A stretch of DNA of 64,000 bases from assembly GCA_965153355.1 (NCBI GenBank), contig OZ231127.1:83762001-83826000 (forward strand). The letters run 5' to 3'. Each line of letters opens with the position of its first letter. Position 1 is the stretch's first letter. Source of the DNA: Flaccisagitta enflata (Eukaryota > Chaetognatha > Sagittoidea > Aphragmophora). The notes below the pieces were generated by a model. That model worked only from the letters and a program-made list of their open reading frames with translations. It made no database searches and had not been told where the DNA came from. Position numbers and translations under genes: made by a program. Positions 44,926 to 58,413 of the stretch are shown here, piece by piece.

Positions 44926-45427
44926 CTTTTGAGTATCAAAGAGAGACAGGGTGCTGCCGTGGAGCTGCCGAGCCGCGATATTTATTTGTTCACGTCTATC
45001 AGAGGAGAGGAAAATGTATGGGTTGTGTTTATTCGGTTATCAAGCTCCTCGAGCTTTATGGCGAACAAGATTGAAAAAGAGCAGTTTCTCTCGTTCTCCC
45101 CCACTTCATGTTTGTTTTCCTCCTTCCATTATTCACAGAATGGAAATGGCATATCTTGATAAGTTTCTACATCTCTCCATTATCTCTGCCGCCTCCTCAT
45201 CCATCTCTCTCACTTGAACTCACTCTATCCTTCCCGACAGCTTCCTTGTCTAAATGTCTGTCTTGGTCTTCGGATATTTGTGTCTTTCCACATTTTTCCC
45301 TAAATATATATGTTCATATTTTCAGAGAGAAATCTTTTTTTCTCACCCTCTTTTCTCCTCTTTCGGTGCAAATCATGTTTTGACTGATGACGTTCCATAA
45401 CTGTTTCCAAACCCTACTCTATTTTTA

Positions 45428-45540
45428 GATGCGTCATCGCATCTCTATAAGAGGGTCTGTCCGTCCGTCCGTCGGTATGTCTGTTACGCTTCCTCTAGGA
45501 TTGCGCTGATGACGCATCGAGTTGCCCGCCCGGGCTTGTT
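45428..45540 (-). mobile_element. Diverged hairpin-ended element
   Basis: It has TTTTTAGATGCGTCATCGCA (a variant terminal hairpin), CTATAAGAGGG, GTCCGTCCGTCCGTCGG, and GCCCGGGCTTGTTG at the other end. Confidence 0.55.
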
Positions 45541-45797
45541 GACTGATTTTTCAGATGCAGAAGAGTTTCATGGGGAAAGGGCAACGAACTATACGAGTTC
45601 TATGTGAACCAATACTGATCACACGGAATCCACTTTTTTATTTCTTGTAAGAATCTAGTAGCTAACCCCTATCTCTTTTGAAGGCTTTGGGCAGAAAATG
45701 ACATTCTCTTAAAAACTCTAAAAACTCAGAGAGAAGTGAAACGATGTGCTTGGTAGTTTTTAAAAGATTCTATGCACCGTTGCTGAATGCTTGTGAG

Positions 45798-46587
45798 CAG
45801 GCCTTAATTTAGTGATTCTGTTGAGCGTGCACGCCGGGCACGCTCCTCACAATTTCAGCGTGCCCGACAGAGAATGAGCGTGCCCAGTTTTCATACTCAC
45901 TTTTCTATTCACACTAGATTCTATTATATATTGATATAAACAAACTTTATAGAAGCGACTCTCCTTAGGTATGTGCATTCATTCAGCGAAGAATGAATCG
46001 ATAACGTACAATCAGTCAAGTGTTGCAGGTAAACCATTATGTCTGAGAAATAGATGTAAGAAACTTCTTTATAAACAAATAAATAGATTTATGAACAATT
46101 GAATGAGTGGAGAAACTGATGTCTATGATCCATTTACATAAATGAGTTCTTATTTCATCAATTTTTCAGATTCTTGAATAAAATTCAACGAATTCAATTT
46201 CATTTTAAAAGAACAAATAACTGCTTGAGAGAATGGAAAAATTGATGAATTGAATAATAAAAAGAAGAAAGAAAGAAAGAAAGGATGGAAGGATGAATGG
46301 ATGGAAGAAAAGAAGGAAGGAAGAAAAAAAATGAAAAAAATGGAAGGAAGGAAGAAAGAAAGAGAGAAAGAAAGAAAAAAAGGAAGAAAAAATGGAAGGA
46401 AGAATGGATGGAAGAAAAAAAAATGAAAGAAAAAATGGAAGGAAAAAAGAAAGAATAGAAGACAGAAAGAAAGAATGGAAGAAAGAAAAGAATGGAAGAA
46501 AGAAAGAAAGAAAGAAAGTATGGAAGGAAGAAAGAATGGAAGGAAGAAAGAAAGAAAAAAGAAAGAAAAAATAGAAAAAAAGAAACA

Positions 46588-46619
<32 letters not shown>

Positions 46620-46650
46620 ATGGAAAAAGAAAGAAGGAAGGAGGGAGGGA

Positions 46651-46682
<32 letters not shown>

Positions 46683-46958
46683 GAAAGAAAGAAGAAAGAA
46701 TGTTATGAAGAGCATGAAAGAAAGAAAGAAATAAAGAAAGAAAACTAGAGAGAAAGAAAGAAAGAAACAGAAAAAAAATGGAAGGAAGGAAGAAAGAAGG
46801 AAAGAATAGATGGAAAAATCAAAGAAACAATCAAATAAAAATGATGATGTTCAGTCTGATTTGATGAGAGAGTGCCAGAGTGCCATCAGTAGAACCAGCG
46901 TGCCCGACAGTAAAACAGAGTGCCTCGGGCACGCGGGCACGCTCTAAATTAAGGCCTG
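45798..46958 (+). mobile_element. Non-autonomous hAT-type element with 8-bp target duplication
   Basis: It has inverted ends CAGGCCTTAATTTAG and CTAAATTAAGGCCTG. CTTGTGAG lies directly outside both (45790-45797 and 46959-46966). Subterminal GTGCCCGACAG and GGGCACGC motifs recur. The interior holds a GAAA/GGAA-rich tract at about 46262-46805 and no transposase. Confidence 0.9.
46262..46805 (+). repeat. GAAA/GGAA-rich tract inside the hAT-type element
   Basis: Imperfect purine tetranucleotides (GAAA, GAAG, GGAA, TGGA). Long charged frames are artefacts. Confidence 0.93.
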
Positions 46959-47019
46959 CTTGTGAGTTTTACCTGTCCATTTATTTTCATCCGTCTGTCT
47001 TCCTTTCTGAACTCCCTCT

Positions 47020-47024
47020 CTATT

Positions 47025-47060
<36 letters not shown>

Positions 47061-47099
47061 TATTTCTTTCTTTCTTTCTTTCTTTCTTTCTCTTTCTTT

Positions 47100-47135
<36 letters not shown>

Positions 47136-47288
47136 TTTTTTTTTCTTCCTTCCTTTCTTTTCTTCTTTCTTTTCTTTCTTTCTTTCTTTCTTTCAGAATG
47201 ACAAACGGAAGTAAAACCTGGTCGGAGGCTTCACAGCCTATTATCTTGTTCCTCTCTTTCTCTCTTTCTCCCTTTCTCCCTTTCTTTC

Positions 47289-47355
<67 letters not shown>
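47020..47355 (+). repeat. (TTTC)n and (CT)n microsatellites
   Basis: TTTC repeats run from about 47020 to 47196. After a 95-bp gap, (CT)n runs from about 47292 to 47355. Confidence 0.95.
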
Positions 47356-47358
<3 letters not shown>

Positions 47359-47595
47359 CTAATTCTGCTCCTTTCGTCATTGATCCATCGAATCAGAGAA
47401 AAAAAAGTCCGCTCTCTCTCACTCGGTCCACTTTTTTTACGATGCGCGTTTTTCATCAGATCCCATTTTTACATGATGGCGTTTTCGATGGTTTTCGTTG
47501 ACTAAACCCCAAAAGTCTGAATGAAGTGAGGCTGTAAGGAGTTAAAGGGCCCACCGAATTAAGCACCAGAAATGAATGGGAATGAGAGACGTAGG

Positions 47596-48890
<1,295 letters not shown>

Positions 48891-48894
48891 CTGA

Positions 48895-48968
48895 TTATTA
48901 CAGACCGTCGGACTAACGGACGGCTTTACAGACCATCTTACAGAGTTTCTAATCCACGACTAAAAATA
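48895..48968 (+). mobile_element. Truncated hairpin-ended element
   Basis: It has CAGACCGTCGGACTAACGGA and CTAATCCACGACTAAAAA; the 5' end is absent. Confidence 0.5.
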
Positions 48969-49007
48969 AACTTGGAAAGAAAAAGAAATACAACAAGTCA
49001 CTGATCA

Positions 49008-49540
49008 CACATGGTCAGGGGTACCCATTGCCCTGCTTGGGGTGATTGAGTGATGAGGTGTGGTGAGAGCAGGGTAGCGGCCTCAAAAGGCTGATATCCT
49101 GTAAAACACAGGGGTGAACTTCTATATGTCCAGGAAAGAAGTACTATTAGGTCTGACTTCAAGCTTCAGTGAGCTTGATTGGGCTTTAGGCCTAAGAGGG
49201 CTGATCTCAGGCCTTTAAGGGATGATTTAGGGCTTATGAGAACTAATTTTAGGCATGGAAGGGTTGATTGAAGGCCAGATATCAGCCAGATGAAAGCTGA
49301 TTTTTGGCCTCTGAGGGCAAACATAGACAGCTATATGAGAGCTGATTTTAGGCCTGAGAGGGGTAATTTCATTTCTTGGAGGGCTAATTTCAGGTCTGGG
49401 GGACTGATTTCAGGTCTTGGAGCTGATTTCAGGCATATAGCAGGATAATAGGCTGATTTCAGGTCTGGCAAGGCTACTTTCAGGCCTGAGTTACCACATT
49501 CTAGGCTCATGAGACTAGATTGCAGGGTTACTTTCACACG
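49008..49540 (+). mobile_element. Decayed minisatellite-core element
   Basis: It has GGTCAGGGGTACCCATTGCC and GCAGGGTAGCGGCC. The core is an irregular repeat of GCTGATTTCAGGCCTGAGAGG-like units. It is a relative of 9390..11232 by its flank. Confidence 0.55.
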
Positions 49541-49559
49541 AAATACTTGAGGGTCACTC

Positions 49560-50805
49560 TAAGGGACACTTATAGGACCAACCCTTAAACTAGCCCTTAA
49601 GGGCCATCTTTTGGCCAAGTGTCCCTTGAGGAGCATTCATATGTGACACATCTGAAGTGACCCTTAAGGACCCAATCCCTAAGTAGCTCTTAAGAAACTT
49701 GAGGGATCCTTGGTAGAAACTTAAGGATAGTACTTTTATTTTTAAAATAAGAATTTAAGTTTTCAGAGATAACAACAAAACTATCCAGCTACTGATCAAA
49801 ATTGCTTGTGTCAAGACTTACAGGGGAAAGACAGACTAGCATACAGTCCAAATAAAATTTCTCCTCCTCCCCTCCTCTACCACTCCCCCCTCCCCTTTCT
49901 CTCCTCCTGCCCCCTATTCCCTCTCTCCCTCCTCCTTCCCCTCTTCCTCTTCCTCCTCTCCCTCCTCCCCCCTCTTCCTCTTTCTTGCCCTTACCTCACT
50001 ATTATAGGTTTTGTCATCTAGGGCAGCGACCCCCAAGTGCACTAAGTGTAATGAATTGGGCTGAAAACAGTTCGTTGTGATTGAGTATTACTTCATGTAA
50101 TGCAAAAAGTTTCCACAAAAAATAAATTCAGTGTTAAGGACAAAGATAACTATTTCTCACATTGGACACATAGTCACTAGCCAACCTTCAAGCCATGGAA
50201 AAGTTGTGACGCGAACCATGATTACGTTTTTCAACATGCTGAATTTAATCCCGTTTTCATTTTTCCGTTTGACTTTCGTCTTTCCGATTTTCAATTCGAT
50301 TCATCTTTGTCGTCCGTCTGCCCCGTCAGCCTGGACCAGCCTGCCGTGATTTCCATACAAAGTTGCTTCCCATCCCCAATTGTTTCGAGTTGTTTTACAT
50401 TTATTTGCTTAAAGTTGCTTTTGCGCCGTCACAAGAAATCCGAGTTTGTAGTTCCCTCGAAAAATTGCTCCATTTCTATGTTTTGGCGATCGAGGGAGGA
50501 AGTTTACCAATTTGTGATAGTAGCAGATTCTTTATATCATTTCTCTCTTCATCTTCTTTTCCTCATCAGAGGGATGAAAATCTTAAGCATCATAGACCTT
50601 GTCGATTAATGTACCTAAAGGACTAACCCTATGTTGTGATTTAAAACATTTGGTGTCATTTTTTGCATGGCTATTGATCCCCAATGCTTTGATTGAGGTT
50701 TGGTGTCGTGTACTATGTCCTCGGTCCATCCTTCAGTTATTTTCAAATAGATCGTCATTCTAAAGGTTCCCAAAGTCAAATCATGGCTGTCTTAAGCGTG
50801 TTTTG
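49560..50805. other. Unassigned sequence
   Basis: GGGACACTT/AGTGTCCC and CCCTTAA repeats at about 49550-49720 may be a small TIR element. C/T-rich sequence spans about 49860-49985. Open frames at about 50131-50609 have no recognised domain. Confidence 0.45.
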
Positions 50806-50807
50806 TT

Positions 50808-51495
50808 CTTTTTAGTCGCGTACTTCGCAACTCTACATCCCACTTTGCCCGTCCGTTGGTTGGTCGGTTGGTCACATTTTCCTTTTTGTTTGTTTCCGCG
50901 GTCTTTGGCCTTGCTGCGTCAGCCCACTGCTCTAGTGACCTCAACCACGGCCCGTGCCTATCCGTATGCTGCACGCAACCGGGATAGCCTGTATACCGCC
51001 TTGTTTTGTTTCTTTGTTTTGTTTTTTTTTTTGGTGGCGGATACGCGACTCCACACTTTGCAGTGTCGGGTGGTCGGTTGGTTGGTCGGTACGGCCATCT
51101 GTCGGCCCATCCCAAATATTGTCGGCCCGTCCCAAATATTTTTAGTCGGGTGCACGCGACTCTACAACCCACTCTGTCCGGCTAATAATTGGTCAGTCCG
51201 TGACACTTAGCTTTTTTTCGCCGCCCCTACCTGCACGCGACTAAGGTAGCCGAGTATCCGGCCTTGTTGAATTGCGACTGCTTTTAGTTGCGGACACGCA
51301 ACTCTATAAAAGATTTTGTCCGTCCGTCGGTACATCATTCTGTCATGGTGATATAGTTGAAAAGTGGGAAAAGGAGCGTTTTCGATACTTTTTGTGTATG
51401 TTTGAGTGTTGGGTGTGGGATGGGGTGTGGATGGAGGTTGGATGACCCTGCCCACCCATCCGCAACGATATTGTGACCCTGCGTCACTTGTTCTC
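50808..51495 (-). mobile_element. Cluster of four hairpin-ended elements, reverse orientation, partly nested
   Basis: Hairpin ends (TTTTTAGTCGCG or variants) occur at about 50811, 51036, 51138 and 51283. GTCCGTTGG/GTCGGTTGG tracts follow the first two. CCGCCTTGTTTT and CCGGCCTTGTTG ends are near 51000 and 51262. The last copy is type 4 and ends CCTGCGTCAC at about 51486. Confidence 0.7.
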
Positions 51496-51703
51496 ATTAC
51501 AGCCCCTGCCCTACCATCTGGCCGTGCATCCAAAATAATGAGCAATTCTATACTAGCCAGATTGTGACTGTCAAAAAATATTTCATTGACTGAGAAATGT
51601 GACGCACGCAACGTTGCTCTTGGGGCTCCATTGGTCCATTGGTCTGACTGTCCATTGGTCAATCCATCCTTACATACATTCTGAGCCAAAACAACTACAA
51701 ACA

Positions 51704-51908
51704 AGTGACGCGGGCTCACAATATCGTTGCGGACAACTAGCCAGGGGAATCGATCCCCCAGCCTTTCTCCACCCACCCCCCCACACGCACACGCAATAAC
51801 AACGGCAGCATCTTAAATACACGTTTTTCACGTTTTCAACTTGACCGTGCCAGTCTGACGGACGTACGGAAAAAGCCTTTCAAAACCTTGCGTGTCCGTA
51901 ACGAAAAA
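51704..51908 (+). mobile_element. Hairpin-ended element, type 4
   Basis: It has GTGACGCGGGCTCACAATAT, GTTGCGGACAACTAGCCAGG, GACGGACG and GTGTCCGTAACGAAAAAG. An inverted fragment of the same family precedes it at about 51595-51690. Confidence 0.6.
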
Positions 51909-51914
51909 GTGAAG

Positions 51915-52004
51915 TCGCATATTTCAGGTGTGTGACTGTGTGTGTATGTGTGACTGTGTGTGTATGTGTGACTGTGTGCGTATGTGTGACTGTAGGTGTA
52001 TGTG

Positions 52005-52067
<63 letters not shown>

Positions 52068-52246
52068 GATGTGTGTGTGTGAGTGTGAGTGTGTGTGTTA
52101 GTGTGTGTGTGTGTTTGTGTGTGTGGGGGGGAAATAAAATCTAAGGGTTTGTTGTTGTTGTTCTGATTGTTGTTGTGATTGATGTTGTGATTGATGTTGT
52201 GATTGTTGTTTTGATTGTTGTTGTGATTGTTGTTGTTGTTGTTGCA
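51915..52246 (+). repeat. (TG)n and (TTG)n microsatellites
   Basis: Imperfect and then perfect TG repeats run to about 52135. TTG and GATTGTTG repeats lie at about 52148-52246. Confidence 0.93.
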
Positions 52247-52519
52247 GTTGTTAAGGGGATTAGTACATTTGTTTCTACAGCTAAATTTTGAAGTTGCTGT
52301 CTGTCCATCTGTCTATTGGTCCATTTTGACTGTCGCCGTCGGTAAAACTTGTTTCTCAGGACCCTCCTGGTCTTCCATTGCCGTTTTTTGCATCTTTGCC
52401 CCTGCTTAATGACATTATGTAGGACAAGCAGAGGCAGTAATGCTCAGAAATCAATGTTCCCATCGATTTCACATCATCCCTCTTAGAAGAGCTGAGTCGC
52501 CGAGCAAGCAAACGGCCTA

Positions 52520-52763
52520 AACAAGGCCGGATACACGGCTACCCCAGTCGCGTGCGGGTAGGCAGGGGCCGTATTTGAGATCACTTGATCACTTGGGCCG
52601 GAGCAGTGAGGCCAAAGAACGCAAAAACCTAAAAAAAGTAAAGTGGAACGGACCGACGGACGGACCGACCGACCAACCGACCGACCGACGGACGGACCGA
52701 TGGACAGAACGACGAATGGACCGACAAAGCGGGGTGTTGAGTCGCGTAGCACGCGACTAAAAA
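52520..52763 (+). mobile_element. Hairpin-ended element, type 1
   Basis: It has ACAAGGCCGGATACACGGCT, GTGCGGGTAGGCAGGGGC, a GACCGACCGACC tract and GTCGCGTAGCACGCGACTAA. Confidence 0.82.
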
Positions 52764-52864
52764 CAATATGGCTTCCTTAGTTGGGAGGCAATTGTGACAA
52801 ATGAAGCCATAAGGGCATTTTGGTGTAAGGGGCGATACAAAAACGCAAAAATCAACCAAGAAAG

Positions 52865-53019
52865 AACAGGGCCGGATACACGGCCAATACCAGTTGCGGA
52901 CGGGCGGGCAGGGGCGGAAATGCGCGTTTTCACACTTTCCAACTGGATCATTACGGACCGACGGACCAACAGACCAATGGGTCAAAGCCTCCTATAGAGT
53001 TCTCGTCCGCGACTTAAAA
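52865..53019 (+). mobile_element. Hairpin-ended element, type 1, short form
   Basis: It has ACAGGGCCGGATACACGGCC, GCGGACGGGCGGGCAGGGGC, a GACCGACGGACC tract and TCTCGTCCGCGACTTAAAA. It closely resembles 20747..20910. Confidence 0.75.
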
Positions 53020-53079
53020 CGGACGGACAAACCAAGGGACATATCAACCGACCCTCCACCCAAAATCATTAAACATGGC

Positions 53080-53720
53080 CTTTAGCTGTATTGCATTTCA
53101 TTTCTATTTTTCATTTTTCACTATTTATTTTTTATTTTTTATTTTTTATTTTTCATTTTTTCATCTTCTTTTTTGCATTTTTCACATTTTTCACTTTCAC
53201 TTTTTCATATGATGAAAAAAAATTACAAAATCGATGAGAAAAAAAAATAAGGACAAAAAAAACTTTCCTAGAATTAAGTGAATCTGGCGATCCACAATTA
53301 CAGAATATGAAAGATGAGAAAATTAAGTGAGAATACAAAAAACAAGACTTACAAAGATATATGTGGAGACATCTTGAAAGAAAAAATAACACAACAAAAG
53401 ACTAACGTGAGGACACATTTTTAGGATTAAAAAAAATGAAAAAAATTACAGAATATGATAGATGAAAGAATAGACAAGGCAGGGATGAAAAAAAAACCAA
53501 AAGATTACAAAGAGAGATGTGGAGACATCTAGTGAGAAAAAAGACTAACATGAACTAAAAATTAAGGTGAGCACGCAATCTTGAGATGAAAAGAAAATAC
53601 AGAATAAAGAAGATAGAAGAAAAAGAAAAGGTGAGCACGCAAAATAAAAATAATAAAAAAAACAAACCAGGGATAGGTGGATCTTGCTTCGCTGCGATCC
53701 ACAAAAATGAAAAATGAGCT
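53080..53720. other. AT-rich low-complexity sequence with short direct repeats
   Basis: It contains TTTTTATTTTTTATT, repeated GTGGAGACATCT, and AAGGTGAGCACGCAA twice. No gene recognised. Confidence 0.5.
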
Positions 53721-53944
53721 GAATGTCATACCTCATCTATCTCGTTGCGTGTGCGCGTGTAACTCATGAATAGTTTTGAATACGTACACATCGTGTAAAC
53801 ATTCTGCCAAACACAAAGACAGACAGACAGACAAATGAAACAGACAAACAGAATGGCGTCTCTGTCTCTGCCTTTTTGTCTTTTTTTTTCTGTCTGTCTG
53901 TCTCCCTCTCTCTGTCTATTTCTCTCTTTTTCTCTCTGTTTTTG

Positions 53945-54068
<124 letters not shown>

Positions 54069-54310
54069 CCCACTGCACGCTCAATTTGATACACAGCTGG
54101 TATAATCCCAAAAGCTACTCTGAAAGCCACCTGCTCGGCCCTCATTTCACCTGTGCGTAAAAACGGGCGCATGCGCGGTTGCGCAAGCACATTTGCATTC
54201 AAGATCAAACATTCACACATAATGGTTGCACGAATCCAAAAAAATGAACCTTATTCTATCAGCCGCGTTAGGTCACATTGTCACTAACACGTACTTTAAC
54301 ACCTCTGTTC

Positions 54311-54499
54311 TTTTTAATCGCGGACACGCGACTCTACACCTTGCCGTCCGTGCCATGTCGGTCGGTAGGTCGGTAGGTCCGTCCGTCGGTCCGTCGGTCA
54401 GTCCGTCCGTCCGTCACATTTTTAGAATTCGAGCGGTTTTGCATTACTGCTCCTGCCCAACCGTCCGCGACTGGATTGCCGTGTATCCGGCCTTGTTTA
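54311..54499 (-). mobile_element. Hairpin-ended element, type 1, reverse orientation
   Basis: It has TTTTTAATCGCGGACACGCG, GGTCGGTAGGTCGG and GTCCGTCCGTCCG tracts, ACTGCTCCTGCCC, and GTGTATCCGGCCTTGTTT. Confidence 0.8.
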
Positions 54500-54519
54500 T
54501 TTCAAATGCTCGTGATTTA

Positions 54520-55020
54520 TGTTTCCACATGCTCCTATGGTCGTTGATGTGGTCATTGTCGTCATCATCGTCGTCCTCGTTTCCTTCACAGACACCACCA
54601 GTCCACCAATTACTCATGTCTCTTCCACTACCATCGGCCATCATAATCACCACCATCACAATCAATATCACACCTGGCAATGTTCCTTCAGCCGCGACCA
54701 TCAATTACCACCACATCAACTGCGGTAAACATCATCCTCCCTTCAGCATCGTTGCCACCGCCATTGTGGCCACCGCCTCCATCGCCACCGCCACAACTAC
54801 TAATGTCTCTGCTATCACCATCACAATCACCACCATCAAAATCAACATGACAACTTGCAATGCCTATTCAGCTGACGCCATCAATCGCCACCACACTGCT
54901 GCAAACATCATCCTCCCCTCACCACCGTTGCCGCCGCCGCCGCCGCCACCGCTATCGTCGCCGCCACCGCCGCACTTTGGTCACGGAGTGGGAAAATCTG
55001 AGACAAAACCTATAGAATAG
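54520..55020 (+). repeat. CAC/CAT/GCC trinucleotide low-complexity region
   Basis: Degenerate ACCATC, CACCGCC and GCCGCCGCC runs. An open frame spans it on the plus strand but is biased to Thr/His/Pro/Ile by the repeat and is probably not a gene. Confidence 0.6.
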
Positions 55021-55382
55021 CAATTTGACTTCATTTTAGTTAAAAAAAAAACACCAAAAAAAAATTTATTGCATTTACTAGGTAAAAAAGGTCATTTTAA
55101 GCATTTTTTTGCATAAAATCATTTTAAAGCTTTTAAAACTTTCGGAAATTATTGTGATTTTTAATGATTATTAGAATATTTATTCTTTCTAATTTTTCAA
55201 TTAGCGTTTTAGTGAGAACAGAGCACAAAAACCTTTAAAATGATAAAAAAATGAGGTTTTTTTTTAGTATTTTTTTGCCAGAGATCATTTATGTAGCCGG
55301 AAAAATTTTGTTGATTATCAAAAAACAATAGTTATAGTTTTACTTCACAAAATTTGATCTTTAACCATTAGTTTGTAAAAAT

Positions 55383-55583
55383 GTTTTTAGTCGCGTGCAC
55401 GCGACTGTACTGGCAGCTTTGTCCATCGGTCAGTCGGTCGGTCGGTCGGTTGGTTGGTCACTTTACTTTTTATGATTTTATTTCTTTGACCTTACTACTC
55501 CTGCTCAAATGGTCTGGTGACCTCAAATATGGCCCCTGCCCATCCGCACGCAACTTTGGTAGACGTGTATCCGGCCTTGTTTT
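55383..55583 (-). mobile_element. Hairpin-ended element, type 1, reverse orientation
   Basis: It has TTTTTAGTCGCGTGCACGCG, a GGTCGGTCGGTCGGTTGG tract, CTACTCCTGCTC, CATCCGCACGCAAC, and GTATCCGGCCTTGTTTT. Confidence 0.83.
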
Positions 55584-55799
55584 AATCACAGCCTAAACAA
55601 ATGCTGAAAAAAGATCAATGTTCTTTATTCATTGTAAGAAGAAGAATGGTATATTTTCTTAAGAAGGATATATATAATTAAGCATATCTCTTGATTTAAA
55701 GTTTTTGAATATCATGAAAGTTTTTTGAATTAATACTTTATATTTATTTCTATTTTTATTTTTCCAGTTTCCTAAATATTTTCTTAAATGTCTGCTTTG

Positions 55800-56025
55800 C
55801 AAGCGTGTGCAACTCATAGTGCAAAGTTCTGATATCAAATGATTTTTTTTTAAATCAATACTTCATTTTTTATGTTCTTGAAAATGTGCAACCTATAGTG
55901 CAAAGTCTTGATACAAAAAAAAAATTTGATTAGATACCTCATATTTCTTATGTTTTTAAAATCTTTGAAATATTTCCTGATTGGTCCAGTTTTCAAGCGT
56001 GTGCAACTCATAGTGCGAATTTCCG
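55800..56025 (+). repeat. Three diverged repeats of about 90-100 bp
   Basis: GTGTGCAACTCATAGTGCAA or variants occur near 55805, 55888 and 55998, each followed by a GATATC- or GATAC-containing segment. Confidence 0.6.
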
Positions 56026-56340
56026 ATATCGAATAAAAGAGAGTAATGTTTTTGAATAAAACACCTTTACTTCAAGCAACAATTTCGACAGCCTCGTTTT
56101 GGGCATCAGTGGCATTTTCGGTCAAGATCCCATGTCCCGTTAAAATCAAAGTCCGCTCCGCGGCGGCGATTTTAAACTGAGCTGTCTGGACGCTTTTAAA
56201 TTTTGAAGCGGCATTATACTGGATCCTTGAAAGATGTTGTCTGCTGAGGAAAAAATGTCTTATTTTAACTATAATCGTAACTATCTACCTATTTAAATAT
56301 CTTCCTTTCAATTGACCATCTATTCATTCTTCTTTCCCAT

Positions 56341-56553
<213 letters not shown>

Positions 56554-56919
56554 TCTCTCTCGGCTTTGTTACTCGGCCCGTTCACCTTTTCCTATGTGTA
56601 AGTGTATGACTCAAAGACAGACAGACATTCGGATACACAAAAAGTACATAAGTACAAAAGAGAGAATTTAAGTAATCATCAAGCTAAAGTACTCCAAACG
56701 CATTTCATTACGTGGATAGATACCAGGATCATAATCAAAGTCATGTGCTCTGTTACGTTTTAATCAACGTTGGAGACTGCTGCTGCTGCTGCCGAGGTTA
56801 AGAGTTCATAGAAACGGATATGATTCATCAGTATATATATTAATTTTGGAAGGTTATTCTTTTATTTTTGTGGGATTAGGTACGTTCAGTGACGTTCTAA
56901 AATTCTAGGTCAGGTCATA

Positions 56920-57091
56920 CAGTTGGAACCCGCTCTAACGGATTTCAGGGGACCAACAATGTTCTTATTAAAGGCAGACTTCTATTGTATAGCAAAGAAA
57001 ATTAAAAAAATTAGCTTGAAGGACCATGAATTTGTATTTATTATAGGCGGAATACTGGTGGTGGCGGGTCCGTTAGAGCGGGGTTCAACTG
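56920..57091 (+). mobile_element. 172-bp MITE, pogo/Tigger-like ends, TA target duplication
   Basis: CAGTTGGAACCCGCTCTAAC and GTTAGAGCGGGGTTCAACTG are inverted and flanked by TA on both sides. The interior is AT-rich and non-coding. The CAGTTGAACC-type end with an 'AACG' run recalls pogo/Tigger-derived MITEs. Confidence 0.85.
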
Positions 57092-57133
57092 TATATAAAT
57101 TGTTGCTGTTGCACCATGCCGTCTACGCGTTTT

Positions 57134-57213
57134 AGCCGACGCCGGACGCCGGACGCCGGACGCCGGACGCCGGACGCCGGACACCGGACGCCGGACACCG
57201 GACGCCGGACGCC
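57134..57213 (+). repeat. 7-bp minisatellite (CGGACGC)n
   Basis: About 11 heptamers, with CGGACAC variants, lie between two MITEs. Confidence 0.92.
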
Positions 57214-57222
57214 GCTGCACTA

Positions 57223-57805
57223 ACAGGGTGTGCGAAATTATCCGCAATTGGCACTTACTTTTCCAAAAAACCTTAGAAGGTATTGATTTATGAAAGCATA
57301 AGGAGTATATATGAAAAGGTATATTTTTTAGTATTCATAATTAAAATTCACAAAGTTAGTAATAAAACTTTTCAGGTAGATTTTACTCTAATAAAACTTC
57401 TTAGAAAAGATTTTTTAAAATAATCTGAAATTCTGTTATTAGTTTTTCTTACGCTATAGGCCTAGTTTATTTGCTCTAATGAGCTCTATTCCTGTTGATA
57501 TAATTTACCTCCCTCAGCATAATATGTGCCACACAAAGAAAACCTTTATTGAGAAGTCACAAATACAAAAATCTAAGATCTTATAGCCTATTTTGCTTAT
57601 GAAATAAAATCCTGTCAAAATCAGAATCTTTGCTTTAAATCATTTGACTCCTATAGAGACAAGGGTTACAGAAAAGACCTGCAATCAATCTTACCTTTTA
57701 ATATAACTAACTAGGGCACTCTGGTCCAAATTTCATGGCGCTGGGTCACTTTTAAGTATAGTTTTCTTTCCATGAAGCAATTGCGGATAATTTTGCACAC
57801 CCTGT
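57223..57805 (+). mobile_element. TIR MITE, about 583 bp
   Basis: ACAGGGTGTGCGAAATTATC and GATAATTTTGCACACCCTGT are inverted ends (TIR about 28 bp, through GCAATTG) flanked by TA. The interior is AT-rich and non-coding. Confidence 0.82.
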
Positions 57806-58211
57806 TAGCAAGTTTCAAAGACGCAGCAGCAGCAATTGAGACTCAAGTTGAGCCGAGGAAAGAAAAAGGAAAGAAAAGAGCAATACTAAACTCATCTCAA
57901 AAACTGAATATTGCTTTAATGTTTTGTGAAATATATATACTTTCTTGGCTTTTTTTTAATATGATTTACACATTATGAATTTCATTCCGGTAAAAGATAA
58001 TACGAGATTTTGATTTTATATCATTTGTTTTGATTATGATTATATTTTTATATATTCATATAAATGAATATATGTAGTTATCTACGTATAAAGTAACGTT
58101 TGATTTGGGATGGACTGTGTCTTCGATAGATGGTATCTAGTAAGTGTTGGATACCAAATTTCAGAATGATTGAGTTAAAAATGACTGATTTACAGCATTC
58201 TCAAAAATAGA

Positions 58212-58413
58212 AACAAGGCCGGATACACGGCTACCGAAGTCGCGTGCGGGTGGGCAGGGGCCATACTTGAGGTCACCAGATCATTTGGGTAAAGACAGTG
58301 AGGTCAAAGAAATAAAATCATAAAAAGTAAAGTGTGACCCCAGCCGACCGACCAGCCGACCAACCGACCGACGGACAAAGCGGGTGGTAGAGTCGCGTGC
58401 ACGCGACTAAAAA
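58212..58413 (+). mobile_element. Hairpin-ended element, type 1
   Basis: It has AACAAGGCCGGATACACGGC, GTGCGGGTGGGCAGGGGCC, a GACCGACCAGCCGACC tract and the perfect palindrome AGTCGCGTGCACGCGACT with A5. Confidence 0.85.

Noticed and set aside
54226-55020. 264-codon plus-strand frame
   Set aside because: It is composed of a reversed hairpin-ended element and CAC/CAT/GCC low-complexity sequence.
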